NCBI RefSeq assembly: GCF_000764305.2
Contig: NW_025945881.1
Coordinates: 545,961 to 609,960 of the forward strand
Source of the DNA: Hyalella azteca
Taxonomy: Eukaryota > Arthropoda > Malacostraca > Amphipoda > Hyalellidae
Length of the DNA: 64,000 bases
Direction of reading: 5' to 3'
Within the stretch, counting starts at the first letter, position 1; each line of letters starts with the position of its first letter. Below, one piece after another: positions 26,116 through 37,400 of the stretch. A program made the position numbers and the translations under genes. Under the pieces are notes generated by a model. It made no database searches and was not told the DNA's origin. It saw nothing but the letters and a program-made list of their open reading frames with translations.

Positions 26116-29100
26116 CATAACGTTATTATTTTGAATTTGGTTAAGAGGCAAGAGGGAGGGTTTTCGTTTTTTCCATTATTGGTTCATGATGGTGGTTTCA
26201 AATTATGGTATCTGAAGTACCAACCAGCCTGATCACTGTAAAAGGAGTATTAGGTTGTACGGAGTCTGGTTCGAGGCAGCATGGAACTTTCTTGGTATGC
26301 TGAGCATAGTAATATGGCAAAATGAAACGTTTGTTCGTATAAATTCTGGTACAAAGCATGGTAAACTTTTTTTTTGTTTGAAGGAAGTAGAGCATGAGGG
26401 AAAATTTTAACTTTTTGGTTGTAAGGAGTCTGTTTGATGGACAATTATGAGTAGTTGGAATGAAACAACACCAGCTATGAATTAATCTGTACATGAAAAA
26501 TAACTGGAGTTAGCCGAATTGAAAACCAAATTTGGAAATCATCGGCAGAAATACTGACTTATAGTCTGTTACTTCTAGGCTTTTAAAAATAAATTCAAGT
26601 ATATCTCGGCTTACATTTACAATTCAAATACTAAATGGATTCAAAAACAGTTGTTATAATGATAATGACATAAAGTTCAGGGTTTACTCTGGAAACCTGG
26701 AAATTGCAAATCAATAGTGACAAGCCAGTCCAGTCGAGAAAGACGTGAAAAACTGGACTCTGTACTGAAAAGAACACTCAGAGAGATGAGGCAACTTTTT
26801 CCAAATTGTAATGAACTATTTAAGCTTGTGTAAGTTATCCTGACCCAATATAGCCAAGAAAAAGGGCGTGTTCGTGACGTGCAGAAAGCTCGTCACGATT
26901 TCGACAATTCAACCAATTCATTTTTAGTAGTGATGCCACTATATAGAGGCCGCTAGTAAGTCGAGGGAATTCGGCAATCGTAATGTCAAGCCTCAAAACC
27001 TAAAAGATGGAATATTGCTGAAAATTGGTCCGGGGCCATAAAAATTACGGACATTTTCCTGCGAAGCACTTCGCATTAGAAATTTTCATTTAACTTAGAT
27101 TTTTATAAATACCTGAAGTTTAAAAATCATAAACAATCCATTGCAAAAGCATCGCTCTGAACGTGAGTATGCGTAAAAATTATTCTAACATCAATTTTGT
27201 TAGCTGTAATATCACACTCCATTCAGAATTATTGTCTATTCTAAGGCAAAATCAACAACTTAAAAGCGTTTGTTAATGTGAATATTTATTCAAATAAAAG
27301 ATTTTTGCTACCAATAATAAAAGAGATTTCCGTCACACGGTCTATCGTATATGCCTATGATGTTACAAAATTTCAAATCAAAATATGATTTTCACTCAAT
27401 GCCATGTGGGTGTAGCTGTAAAATGTTTCAAATATCTATGAAATATTTCCAAGCCAAATTTTTCTAGAGCTCTTGCTCTGTCATGGTGTGTGGTAGGAGA
27501 AGCCTTGTCATTAAGGAAGATGACATCATTACCGCGAGCTCACTTGTTATTCAGAGCTGCTACCACACTACAAAATTAACGCAATAGAAACTGGCAGTAA
27601 TTATTGGCCTGATTCTCAATAACGGGGTTTGCAATCGATGATTTTCTCCATAGCTTCACAGCCCAGCTCAGTTGATATCCACAGTCCCTATAAGAAGACA
27701 TCCACTGGATGCAAATTCTTTAATGCACTGACTGCATTGGTAGCGTAAGTGCTCTGAGTGCACTTGGCCACTGCAAGATTACTCGACTATGCCGCAAGAA
27801 ATACATGTAAAAATGTTCTAGTGTAATATTCATGTGGGAGAAACATGTAGAAAGAAATTGTAGAAGAGGTTGACGGGAAAATTTGTAGCGTGATAGAACA
27901 ATAGGTATATTAAATACTAATAAAATATAAATTGAATACATAAGTAAAGATTAATCAATAACCAGTAAATCAGAATTTATGTTTAAATTCATTTATTTGT
28001 AGTCTTGTGGTCATCTCACATTAACCGCTGCAAGAAAAAAAAACATGTTTAAAAATTTTAATAATCGAGAATTTGTAGGAAGCACGACAATTTTCTGATC
28101 ACGTCTGGTATTATAAAAATTACGGATGTAATAAACGATTAAAAATAATAATTAATAAGAATTACAGTAATTTGTTCTCCTAATTTCAAGGCAAATGCAG
28201 GGATTGAATGAAGAAATAAGATGGAATTTAATGAGGATTGAGCGTTTTAGAATTATTAATTGTATTGCCTTTTGGTTATTCGTATCAGTTAGTTAAATTG
28301 AAACCATCTTTTATAATTCAAACTTAATTTTCACATATGATGCTTCATAAATAACAGTGTTATTAAAACATATTTTACCAACGAAAATTATAAGTAACGA
28401 TAACGTTATATTTGACGAATGTTGAAAAATTATTAAAAAAAATTTCAAGATGTGCTCGAATTACCAATATTGAAGATTTCTTTAGATTCAGCCGTACGTG
28501 CAGTGACGACATCGTGGTCACGGCCGCATAGGTAGCAGTGGTAGGCGAGTTTCATTAGGACGAGTATCAAATTCTAACCTCCATACCTAATTAGGCGTAT
28601 CCCATAACAAAGGGTGTGGCTGAATATAAGAATCTGTGCAGATTACAGAGACGGCTCAACGTCCTCATCTTGTTGAAACTGCCGGACCAATGATGGGTGA
28701 AGAGTTAATGGAATATAAAATCTGTAATTTGGAGATGACCTCATTTTTTCGTTCAGATTTTTTGAGTTTGAGTATTGGTGTTTTTTGCGCTTATGAAAAA
28801 AATGAGCGAGATTTCTTCAACCTGAATTGAAACAGATCTTCGCAAAATTTTTCATTTGTAACTACGGAATTTATGTTAGGCAGTAAATCTTTTTGGAATT
28901 AGTTTTTTTTTTTAAAGCAAATGGAAATGTGATCCCCATGTTATTTTTCTTGCGGGGCAAAATATTTTCTTGCTCGCGAGATATTTTCTTGCATCGAAAA
29001 AACAATTGCTCATGTGGCAATTGAAATTTTTACGAGTTAAAAACTAAATACAGACATGAAAAATTCCAAGCAGTTATTGTAATTGTTTGCTATAGTAAAA

Positions 29101-29644
29101 AATAAATAATTCCTTGGTGTATCAAAATCTTTTGTAAATCATTACTTGGCTCTCCTTTCCACCTTTTATATTAAAAGGGATGGAGGCATCTCTTGCGAGA
29201 AGCTTTACTGAGAAAAGTTTAGACTGTGCATAAAATCGTAACGGATAAACAAACTTATGTGTGAGAAATCTGGTGTTAATGCAGCGCATTTTAACTTGAT
29301 GTTTCTCAGGAGTTTGTTAATGAATAGGATAAGTTTGAGCTCTTTTTTCAATTTTACAGCCAAAGTTTCCTAGCTTCTGAAGTCAAATGTGGCTCCGTGA
29401 AGTCTTACCGAAGATAAAGTCAAGCGAGCTTTCATAAGTAATTCCTGACAATAAATTTATATTTTGATTTTTGAAAGATTCTGACAGATAACGATTTGTG
29501 CTATATTCTGTTCAGAAAGTTTGAGACAGAAAGATTTTAAATCAACGTAAGATGAATAATAGGGTAAGTTTTAGTGTACAGTTCTGTTTGTTTCTAAAAT
29601 TCTGTGAAAATGAAGCGACCTACAACCCCTGCCGCGCTTCTGTA
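26116..29644. other. AT-rich intergenic sequence, no gene seen
   Basis: Apart from the decayed tail of the 86-bp array at the left, nothing is recognised. Confidence 0.6.
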
Positions 29645-30360
29645 AACATTCATGCTGATGGCAATTCTGTAAACGCACATGCGCAGATGCTGCTGGCTAT
29701 TCTGTAAACCTTCATGCAGATGGCTATTCTGTAAACATTCATGCAGATGGCAATTCTGTAAACATTCGTTCTGATGGCTATTCTGTAAACATTCCTGCAG
29801 ATGGCTATTCTGTAAACATTCATGCTGATGGCTATTCTGTAAACGCTCATACTGATGGCTATTTGTAAACATTAATGCTAATGGCTATTCTGTAAACGCT
29901 CATGCTGATGGCTATTCTGTAAACATTCATGCTGATGGCAATTCTGTGAACGCTCATGCTGATGGCTATTCTGAAACGCACATGCTGATGGCTATTCTGA
30001 AACGCACATGCTGATGGCTATTCTGCAAACGCTCATGCTGATGGCTATTCTGTAAACGCTCATGCTGATGGCTATTCTGTAAACGCTCATGCTGATGGCA
30101 ATTCTGTGAACGCTCATGCTGATGGCAATTCTGTGAACGCTCATGCTGATGGCTATTCTGTAAACGCTCATGCTGATGACTATTCTGTAAACGCTCATGC
30201 TGAAGGCAATTCTGTGAACGCTCATGCTGATGGCTATTCTGTAATCGCTCATGCTAAGGGCTTTGTTATAAACGCTCATGCTGATGGCAATTCTGTAGAA
30301 GCTCATGCTGAAGGCTATTCTGTAAACGCAGATGCTAAGGACTTTGCTATAAACGCACCG
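29645..30360. repeat. 27-bp minisatellite, about 26 copies
   Basis: Units contain GCTGATGGCTATTCTGTAAA and CGCTCAT or CATTCAT. The copies at the right edge are more diverged (GCTAAGGGCTTTG). Plus-strand frames read NAHADGYSV repeats and minus-strand frames YRIAISMSV repeats. These follow from the period, not from a gene. Confidence 0.95.
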
Positions 30361-33300
30361 GTAAATGAATCTAAGTAATAACATTATTTATCTCAGTACT
30401 ACAGTAATTATTTCTCAATTTGACCTTCACTTGTTCAGAATAATCTTCTGACTGAACCGGAGTGAATACCCTCACAATAGGGTATCAATGATAACTATAT
30501 ACATTCATTACAACATCAGTAACATGTGCTCGATTTACCATCACAACAACCAATACACATCATGCAAGCCGTGGAGTCCGTAATTCTTTACATTGCATTG
30601 GTGAATTGAGAACCGCGTGATTCAGAGGGCACTTGTCGAGTGTTGAACAAAAGCTTTTAGTCCGACCGTTTAGAAGTGTTAGCTTTATGATCAAAGTGGT
30701 TCAATTTATATTTCAGGTAATAGGTTCAACCTTCATGACCTGGTGCAAAAAGATTTATTGTACAGTCCGCAACGTAGCTGTGCCGAGAACCATTGACTCG
30801 GCGAGTTAGCGGCGTCTAGGCCTATCGAATTATAAGAATTCATTCACCTTGTAGCCGTCTTAGACAGATGAACTATCATCGTGTCAGTAGTCTCGCAACT
30901 TTGTTCCGTAATCAGCCCTTGAAAAGCAACGTCCACGGATTTAAGTAAATTCCACCAGCTACAAACGCTGCGCCTTTTTTACCCACAAGCCAAAGTGGCG
31001 TTTACAATGCTTCGGTATTGACAGTAGCCTTAATATGACTGGAAATATGCGTTTTTTTGTATTCATGCTTTCAATAGTATTACAATATCTATAAACGCTC
31101 ATGAATGGGAATTTCTCTAACTCGTTTAGGCCTGAAATCACACCATGAAGCTAAGAAACACTAATCTCCTACTTCCATTTTTTACGAAGGAAAAGTGCTT
31201 CAAGAAATATCGAATTTGCGATCGAACTCATCTATCAAATTGAAGTGTTTTTCCAATCCCTGGAATGAGTGTTCGAGCATTCAATACGCGTTTGTTATCG
31301 GAACGCATCTGTCAATGTCAGAACGGCGAGCCAACCAGGCCCTTTCCTTATGATCATTTATACACATGATCCGGTCTTTATTATTGACCGAGCACCGCAA
31401 TAAATCCACGAGAATTCCAGCGGATATTTTCTTGCTCTAAATTCATGCAAAATGATTTAACTCAGATGTATTGTGACCCAGACTTCGTAGTAAACCTTTT
31501 AATTCGGAGAAAAAATTGGTAGGCTGTATAATTTTACAACGTTATCATCGGATGAGTGTAAATACAGTTATACCTATGTAGTCTGATAAGGGTTAATTTG
31601 GTGCAATTTGAAACTATTTATTCTTTACATTTGCGTTTATTCTTGTCAGTAAAACGACCCAGATAAAGTTTTAAAGATTTGAATGTTAATATTCCTCATA
31701 TTTTCATATAGTTTTCCCAACTCTTTGGCTGTCCATTTTTATTTCTGTTTCACCAGACTCGTACAGTTTCAGAAAGGTGCGTTTTTTCAGCGGTGCTCGT
31801 AGTACGTGATCCAATTTTCCCTTCACCAAACTCGACATGCGTGCGCTCAAACGAAACGAGGTATTGCAGAATAGATCACTCCCGCAAAACATTGTGTCTC
31901 GATCTCTTGTCTATTATTCTTCAGTCCTTCTTCCTTTAATTTTCACTTTAATCTCTATTTTGAGAAATTTTTTCGAAAAAATTCTCCTCACAATTTTACG
32001 TTTCAAATAAACTTTTGCATGAGTGTTTGGCACATTAGGTCTTTTTTCGAATGAGTAGCGACAATCCTCATAGAAAAATTCATATTTTCTGCAATATCTT
32101 GATTGAATTATCAAGGATGATTATTATTCGTGGTTCGCTAATGTCCTTTTACTTTACTATAGCTAAATAGTTACGCGCATTCAAAAACAATTTTTTTAAT
32201 CGAAATTCTTTTCTGATAACTTATGTTCTTTCCTCTTCTTGCCCTAGTTTCCTGACGTACTCATGCGCGGTCCCTACGACGTTCGTTGTTTTCTTCCAGG
32301 ACCTCGCAAGACAAAGGTCAATGTTCTCGACCATGCCTTTCATAAGGCACTGGTAGGAATAACATTATAGCGTCATCAGCCAGTCTTTGCGGGAATATAA
32401 CATAATCATTCACAGAGGTGAAGGTCAGCCATAGTAATATTCCCGACTATTAGCATCGGACGCAAAGGCCGGTAAAGCTGCAAGTGTTGGGTTTGTGTCT
32501 TGGGCCAGGCGAATATTAGACTCCAAGCCTGCCTATAGAGGCGACCTATGAGCCTGTTGCGTGACACGCTTCTGCTCTAGCGGCATGCTTTATGAGCCTT
32601 GTGACATGCATGGGCATATTATGTGCATATATGAACATTGTGACAGTCATAGAAAGGTATTATGAGCGTGTATGAGTCGTATTATTGGCGTGGGGATAAG
32701 CTTGGAATGAATGAGTCTCAAGATGCATGAGCATACACCGAGAATTTTTGAGACTCAAGAAGTGATGTAGCTGTACATTATCAGTTTACTTGATGCTCTA
32801 TTACTCTAGATTCATGAAATTTTGTTATGAATTGATAATTATTATTCGCTTCTTTGAAACAGCACCTTTAAAAATTAGTTAACGATATTTAAAGAGTGAG
32901 CTTGTGAGTTAATTCCGAAAGGATTTTCCGGTGTGACTGTGGTAATGAATAGCAGTAACAAGGGGGAAAATGAGAGGTCAATAGTGACTGAACTGAGGTT
33001 TTTATTGTCAAAAAATATTGTTTAACATCCATTGACATAGATTTACAGGAAAACTGTCTATATACATCAATTAACATGTAGCTCTCCTCAATCGTTAGAT
33101 TTTAATGCGAACCTAAAAAAGGGATTAACATGTATAACATTTATGCTTACAAATATAATATTTGTAATAGGCTTTTTATTACAAGGATATGCTTCTGGTT
33201 TTAAATGATAGGTTTCATTCGCCAAAACAAATCGATATGAATCTAAAAATCGTTGCCAGCAATTACACACATTTTTGAATGAAATTATGGCTAAACTTCG

Positions 33301-33919
33301 TTATTTAAATTTTCATGCATCAGAGATAATTAGTGCTTATACATCATCCAAAATTTGCTACACATAAATCGAAATGTAATTTAATCCTAAGTTCTGAATA
33401 CTGGATATTCTTATGCTGCAATGGGAAACAACTTCTCTTACTTCTTAAATTTAATTACCCGACAATTTGAAGCACATATCCGATGATACGTAATACAGCC
33501 CGCCATCTTAAGTGTTAAAAAAATAAAGCAGGCATTCACGCCTCTATAGAAACCATCACTATATTGGGTGAATCGATTTCATTTCAGCAAACGTATTTGT
33601 GAATATATGGGATGACAGGATATAATTGGTAATCCACAGCTATTTGCTACCATTTTTCCGACTGAATTTCAAAGCTCAGTTTTCCTTCATATACCATACA
33701 AGTTATTTATGCAGGACTTTCCTATGAGGTATACTGCAATTATTTTATCTGAAGTTTGTAAGTTTATTACAGTAAATTCCTGAATTATGCGTAATATATC
33801 CTAGACCTTATAATACCCATCGATCAATGCCCAGAAATGTAGGACAGCGTCCCTGTTTGATTTCCTGAAGTCAAACTTTTTCTCGTGGTTGATATGCTTT
33901 ATGTGCCTTGCGCTGCAAA
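30361..33919. other. sequence downstream of the dpr gene, no other gene seen
   Basis: It is unique and AT-rich. The right edge should contain the 3' UTR of the dpr transcript. A loose cluster of TATGAGC and GTGACA phrases at 32540-32700 is too irregular to call an array. Confidence 0.55.
33763..33768 (-). promoter_or_regulatory. candidate poly(A) signal of the dpr gene
   Basis: AATAAA lies on the minus strand about 150 nt after the stop codon. It is the first canonical hexamer I see downstream. In AT-rich DNA such a hexamer is common by chance. Confidence 0.3.
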
Positions 33920-34434
33920 TCATCTGCGTTGTTCAGAAAAAATTCCAGCTTGTAGAGCTTCCAGACTGTGATTTGCGATCAGGCTTCGATCGGGAAATAA
34001 GAAATTAAAGCGAATCACTCTCATATGAAATAACACGGAGAGAAATACAACAGCAATTGTGAACAAAAATACTTTGCGAAACCACTCCGTCATGTGCAAA
34101 TAAGACTCGCATCTGCTAGGACTAGTCTCACGGTAATTCGAATCCCTCCTTAAAGATAGCCCTTTTTCTTCCTGTACTTGCAGTTGAACTTCCCTTCCAA
34201 TTAAGATCAAATTTTGGCCGGGCAGCCAATGGAAAAAAGTCTGCATGGCTCCTCCATGCTGAGCGGCCGAGCTGGAAACCGGGACCACGTTGCTGGGTTT
34301 CCTTGAGCTCTTCATTTTCTTGCGTTGCAAAGTTAAATTTGATAAATTAGAAGAGATTTTCACGTCAGTTTTGGAAATTGGGATTCCATCTTTTTCTGCC
34401 ACAGTTTCTTGCTGTAGGCCTGCAGGGTTTTCTT
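33920..34434 (-). CDS. dpr: dpr exon 6: linker, transmembrane helix, stop
   Basis: A strong acceptor (TTTTTTCCTCCTTCCGCAG) precedes AA, which completes Lys, then GAA AAC CCT GCA GGC CTA CAG (ENPAGLQ), matching the conserved segment after Ig2 in Dpr proteins. The exon then gives a low-complexity Ser- and Lys-rich linker of about 115 residues, a hydrophobic stretch VFLFTIAVVFLSVLF flanked by basic residues, and a tail of about 35 residues ending FSEQRR before TGA. The tail is long for this family. The conserved junction makes the exon start secure, but a further splice before the stop cannot be excluded. Confidence 0.7.
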
Positions 34435-37400
34435 CTGCGGAAGGAGGAAAAAATTCTATATTAATTTTTTTTAAACAAAATCTTGAGACGGTTGAGTATG
34501 AAAATATAAGATTGGGTTTTCTTTTAATCGTCAACATATTCTGGATTTCTTATACAATTTTTTTTTAAATTGCACGTTAAGATGCAGAACAGGAAGAATT
34601 CGAAGAAAGTAAATATAAAAAAGTTATGCAACTCAGGCCGAAATTTGAACCCAGACCTTGAGTACACCTTTTCAGGCTCACAATGTGATGCAGATTTTTG
34701 CTCGATTATCTCAATTAGGCATGATTTGTCTGTCTATGGGGCCAACGACGCCATGTTGGCTAAACGACCATTAAGGGAGGGTTTTATCAAGCCCCTGTCA
34801 CACCACAGGCGCTGATCAAATGCTGGCCAGAAACCAAGAACTGGGGCAAGGCTTGATCAAGGGAATTACATAAGCTAATTTTATATAAAGAAGAATAATT
34901 GGATATTGGATTCTGTCACGTGAGAATATAGCTGAATAAATTCTGATTGCGATACCAATTAAATCCACGAAGTGCTTTACTTGTTCGCCGAGGAAAAATG
35001 TGGTACAACAAAAGTGCTTAAGAATTAAAATCTTTATTAATTTTTGACAATGTGTGTGGATTTTTCACTTACCTCCGCGATGCTCAAACGAAATTAAAAT
35101 ATAATATTGCATTCTGTGTGAGACCTAATATTTTTACATCTATTGCCAGTTAAATGTTCAATAGCAGAAACTCATATTGTTCGTCGGAATTTTGCGTTAA
35201 GTTCTTGCTAACTCTGCAGGTCTGAAACGCTCGCAAGAGTCTTTTTTTTTTGTACAGAGCTCAAGTGGGAAGAAAAACTTATGAAAGCTGGCCATCATCC
35301 ACCATTTACATGAAAGTTTTTCGGAACTATAACGTTGAAATTTGTCACGATAAATAAAAATCTGAAAACTTCTATCTGAAAAATATGTTAATTTAGAAGA
35401 AAGCATCCATTTTATTATCATTTCAGTTCATTCGTTGCGCTCACTCTGGACGACGTGTACGGTGACGGAGGCTGGGGACGTGTTGGAGGCGACGCAGCGG
35501 TAGTTGCCTTCGTCCCTCTTGGTCACTGAGCTCACTGACAGAATTGACGAGCCTTTCAACGTCTCGACCGTCACGCCCGCCTCTCTGCATGGCAAGGCAT
35601 CACACTTTGCCAAGAACGCGACCAAATGCGGCATAACATAAAAATTGGATATTGCTAAGAACAAATGTGGCATCACGTTTGGCATCACGTTTGGCAAGAA
35701 CAAACGTGGCACCACGCCAAGAACAAAGTTGGCAAACCTTGGCTCTGCCAAGAACACGAACAAACCTGATATCATACTTTGTCAGCAAGCGAACAAATGT
35801 GGCATCACACTTTGCAAAGAACACGAACAAATGTGACATAACACTGTGCCAAAAAGAAGAACAAATGTGCCATAACACACTGCCAAAACCACAAACAAAT
35901 GCAGCATCGCACTTTATCATGAACACGAACAAATGTGTCATCACACTTTGCCAAAAAATCGAACTAATGTATCATAAAACTTGGTCATAAACACGAAAAA
36001 TTGTGGCATCACACTTTACTCAGATCACGATCATCATACTCTGCCAAGAACGTGAACTAACGTGACATCATATTTTGCTAAGAACACTAATTATTTGGCA
36101 TCATACTAATGTGGCACCTTACATGGCCAAGAACATGAACAAATGTGGCATCAAACTTTGCCAAGAACAAGAACTAATGAGGCACTACGCTTTGTTACGA
36201 AAAAGAGTTATTCTGACATTTTATTGGAAATGATTGAATGCGTAATCACGCATATTAACAGAAATGAACAGAAATAAGGTCATAAACACGAAAAATTGTG
36301 GCATCACACTTTACTCAGATCACGATCATCATACTCTGCCAAGAACGTGAACTAACGTGACATCATATTTTGACAAAAAATAAACTAATGTGGCATCATA
36401 TTTTGTCAAGAACATAAACTAATGTGGCACTACGCTTTGTTATGAAAAAGAGTTATTCTGACATTTTAATGGAAATGATCGAATGCGTAATCACGCATAT
36501 TAACGGAAATGAACAGAAATAACATCGCACTTTTTGAGAGAGAGGAGAAAATACAACATAATTCTGTTTAACGTAAATGGCTGAATGTTTCACAATTCTG
36601 TGTCATTTAAATGAACAAATACGACAACATACTGTGAAATGGATGTGACAATTAGAAATTTCCTTCAAGGAACGTTTATATTTATTTCTATTGATCCTCA
36701 GGAACTTGTTATAGTACTTATATATCTCTAATAGTAATAGTACTAATATATCTGTATATGCAACTTAAGCACAAATGTGGAGTCAGCCCACCGTCGCGTT
36801 ATAGATACACTATATTTATCAGCATATATTTCCTTAATTTACATCCAATATTCGTTTACTGAGATATATAAACATTTTTCAGGCAGCGCTTACATATAGG
36901 CACTTTGGCCTATTGCTTCTATTAAAAAACTAACACTTAGGCATAGCATTTTATAATTCTGTTTTCCCTGAACGAGAAGACGTGAGACGGCGGCTCAGTA
37001 ATGTCTTTAAGAGAACTTACGTATCGTAATTAATCATTCTGTCCTCCCTGAACCAGAAGACGTAAGACGGCGGCTCAGTTATGTCTTTAAGGACACAGAC
37101 AAGTCGCAAGGAAGAGCCGCTGTGAATGTAGCGCTCAGACTCGCCCTTGATCACAGCCCAAGCCTCTGCAGGGCAGGGAGATAATGTTCCATTAAAAGCA
37201 AGCTTACATGAGCAGGTTTTCAGAAATGCAATGATTTAATAAGTTACAGAATCATGTCAAGTTTGTCAAAGCAGCTAGGCTCTCATGTGTTGAGGTTCTT
37301 AGCCTTGAATAAATGATGGAAAATCATGTCATTCTAATTTATTCAGTAAATAATTGGCTTGAAGTTTATGAAGCGAATTAATGTATTTTGAAGCTTTAAA

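Noticed and set aside
25029..26116. Several small frames (TRTPNTQVSSTLPCARLRTT and others) at 25-26 kb
   Set aside because: Each is a piece of the 86-bp array on one strand or the other.
34640..34670. Possible tRNA gene or SINE on the minus strand
   Set aside because: A B-box-like GGGTTCAAATTT is present, but no A box or pairing arms at the right distance.
35428..35438. Ending the dpr protein at the stop just after exon 5 (QSERNE)
   Set aside because: A GTGAGC donor precedes the stop, and splicing to 34434 restores the conserved post-Ig2 segment, which reading through does not.
35652..35990. Plus-strand 112-codon frame in intron 4
   Set aside because: It reads repeat units (TNVASHF, NTNKCDITLC) of the intronic array opposite the dpr gene.
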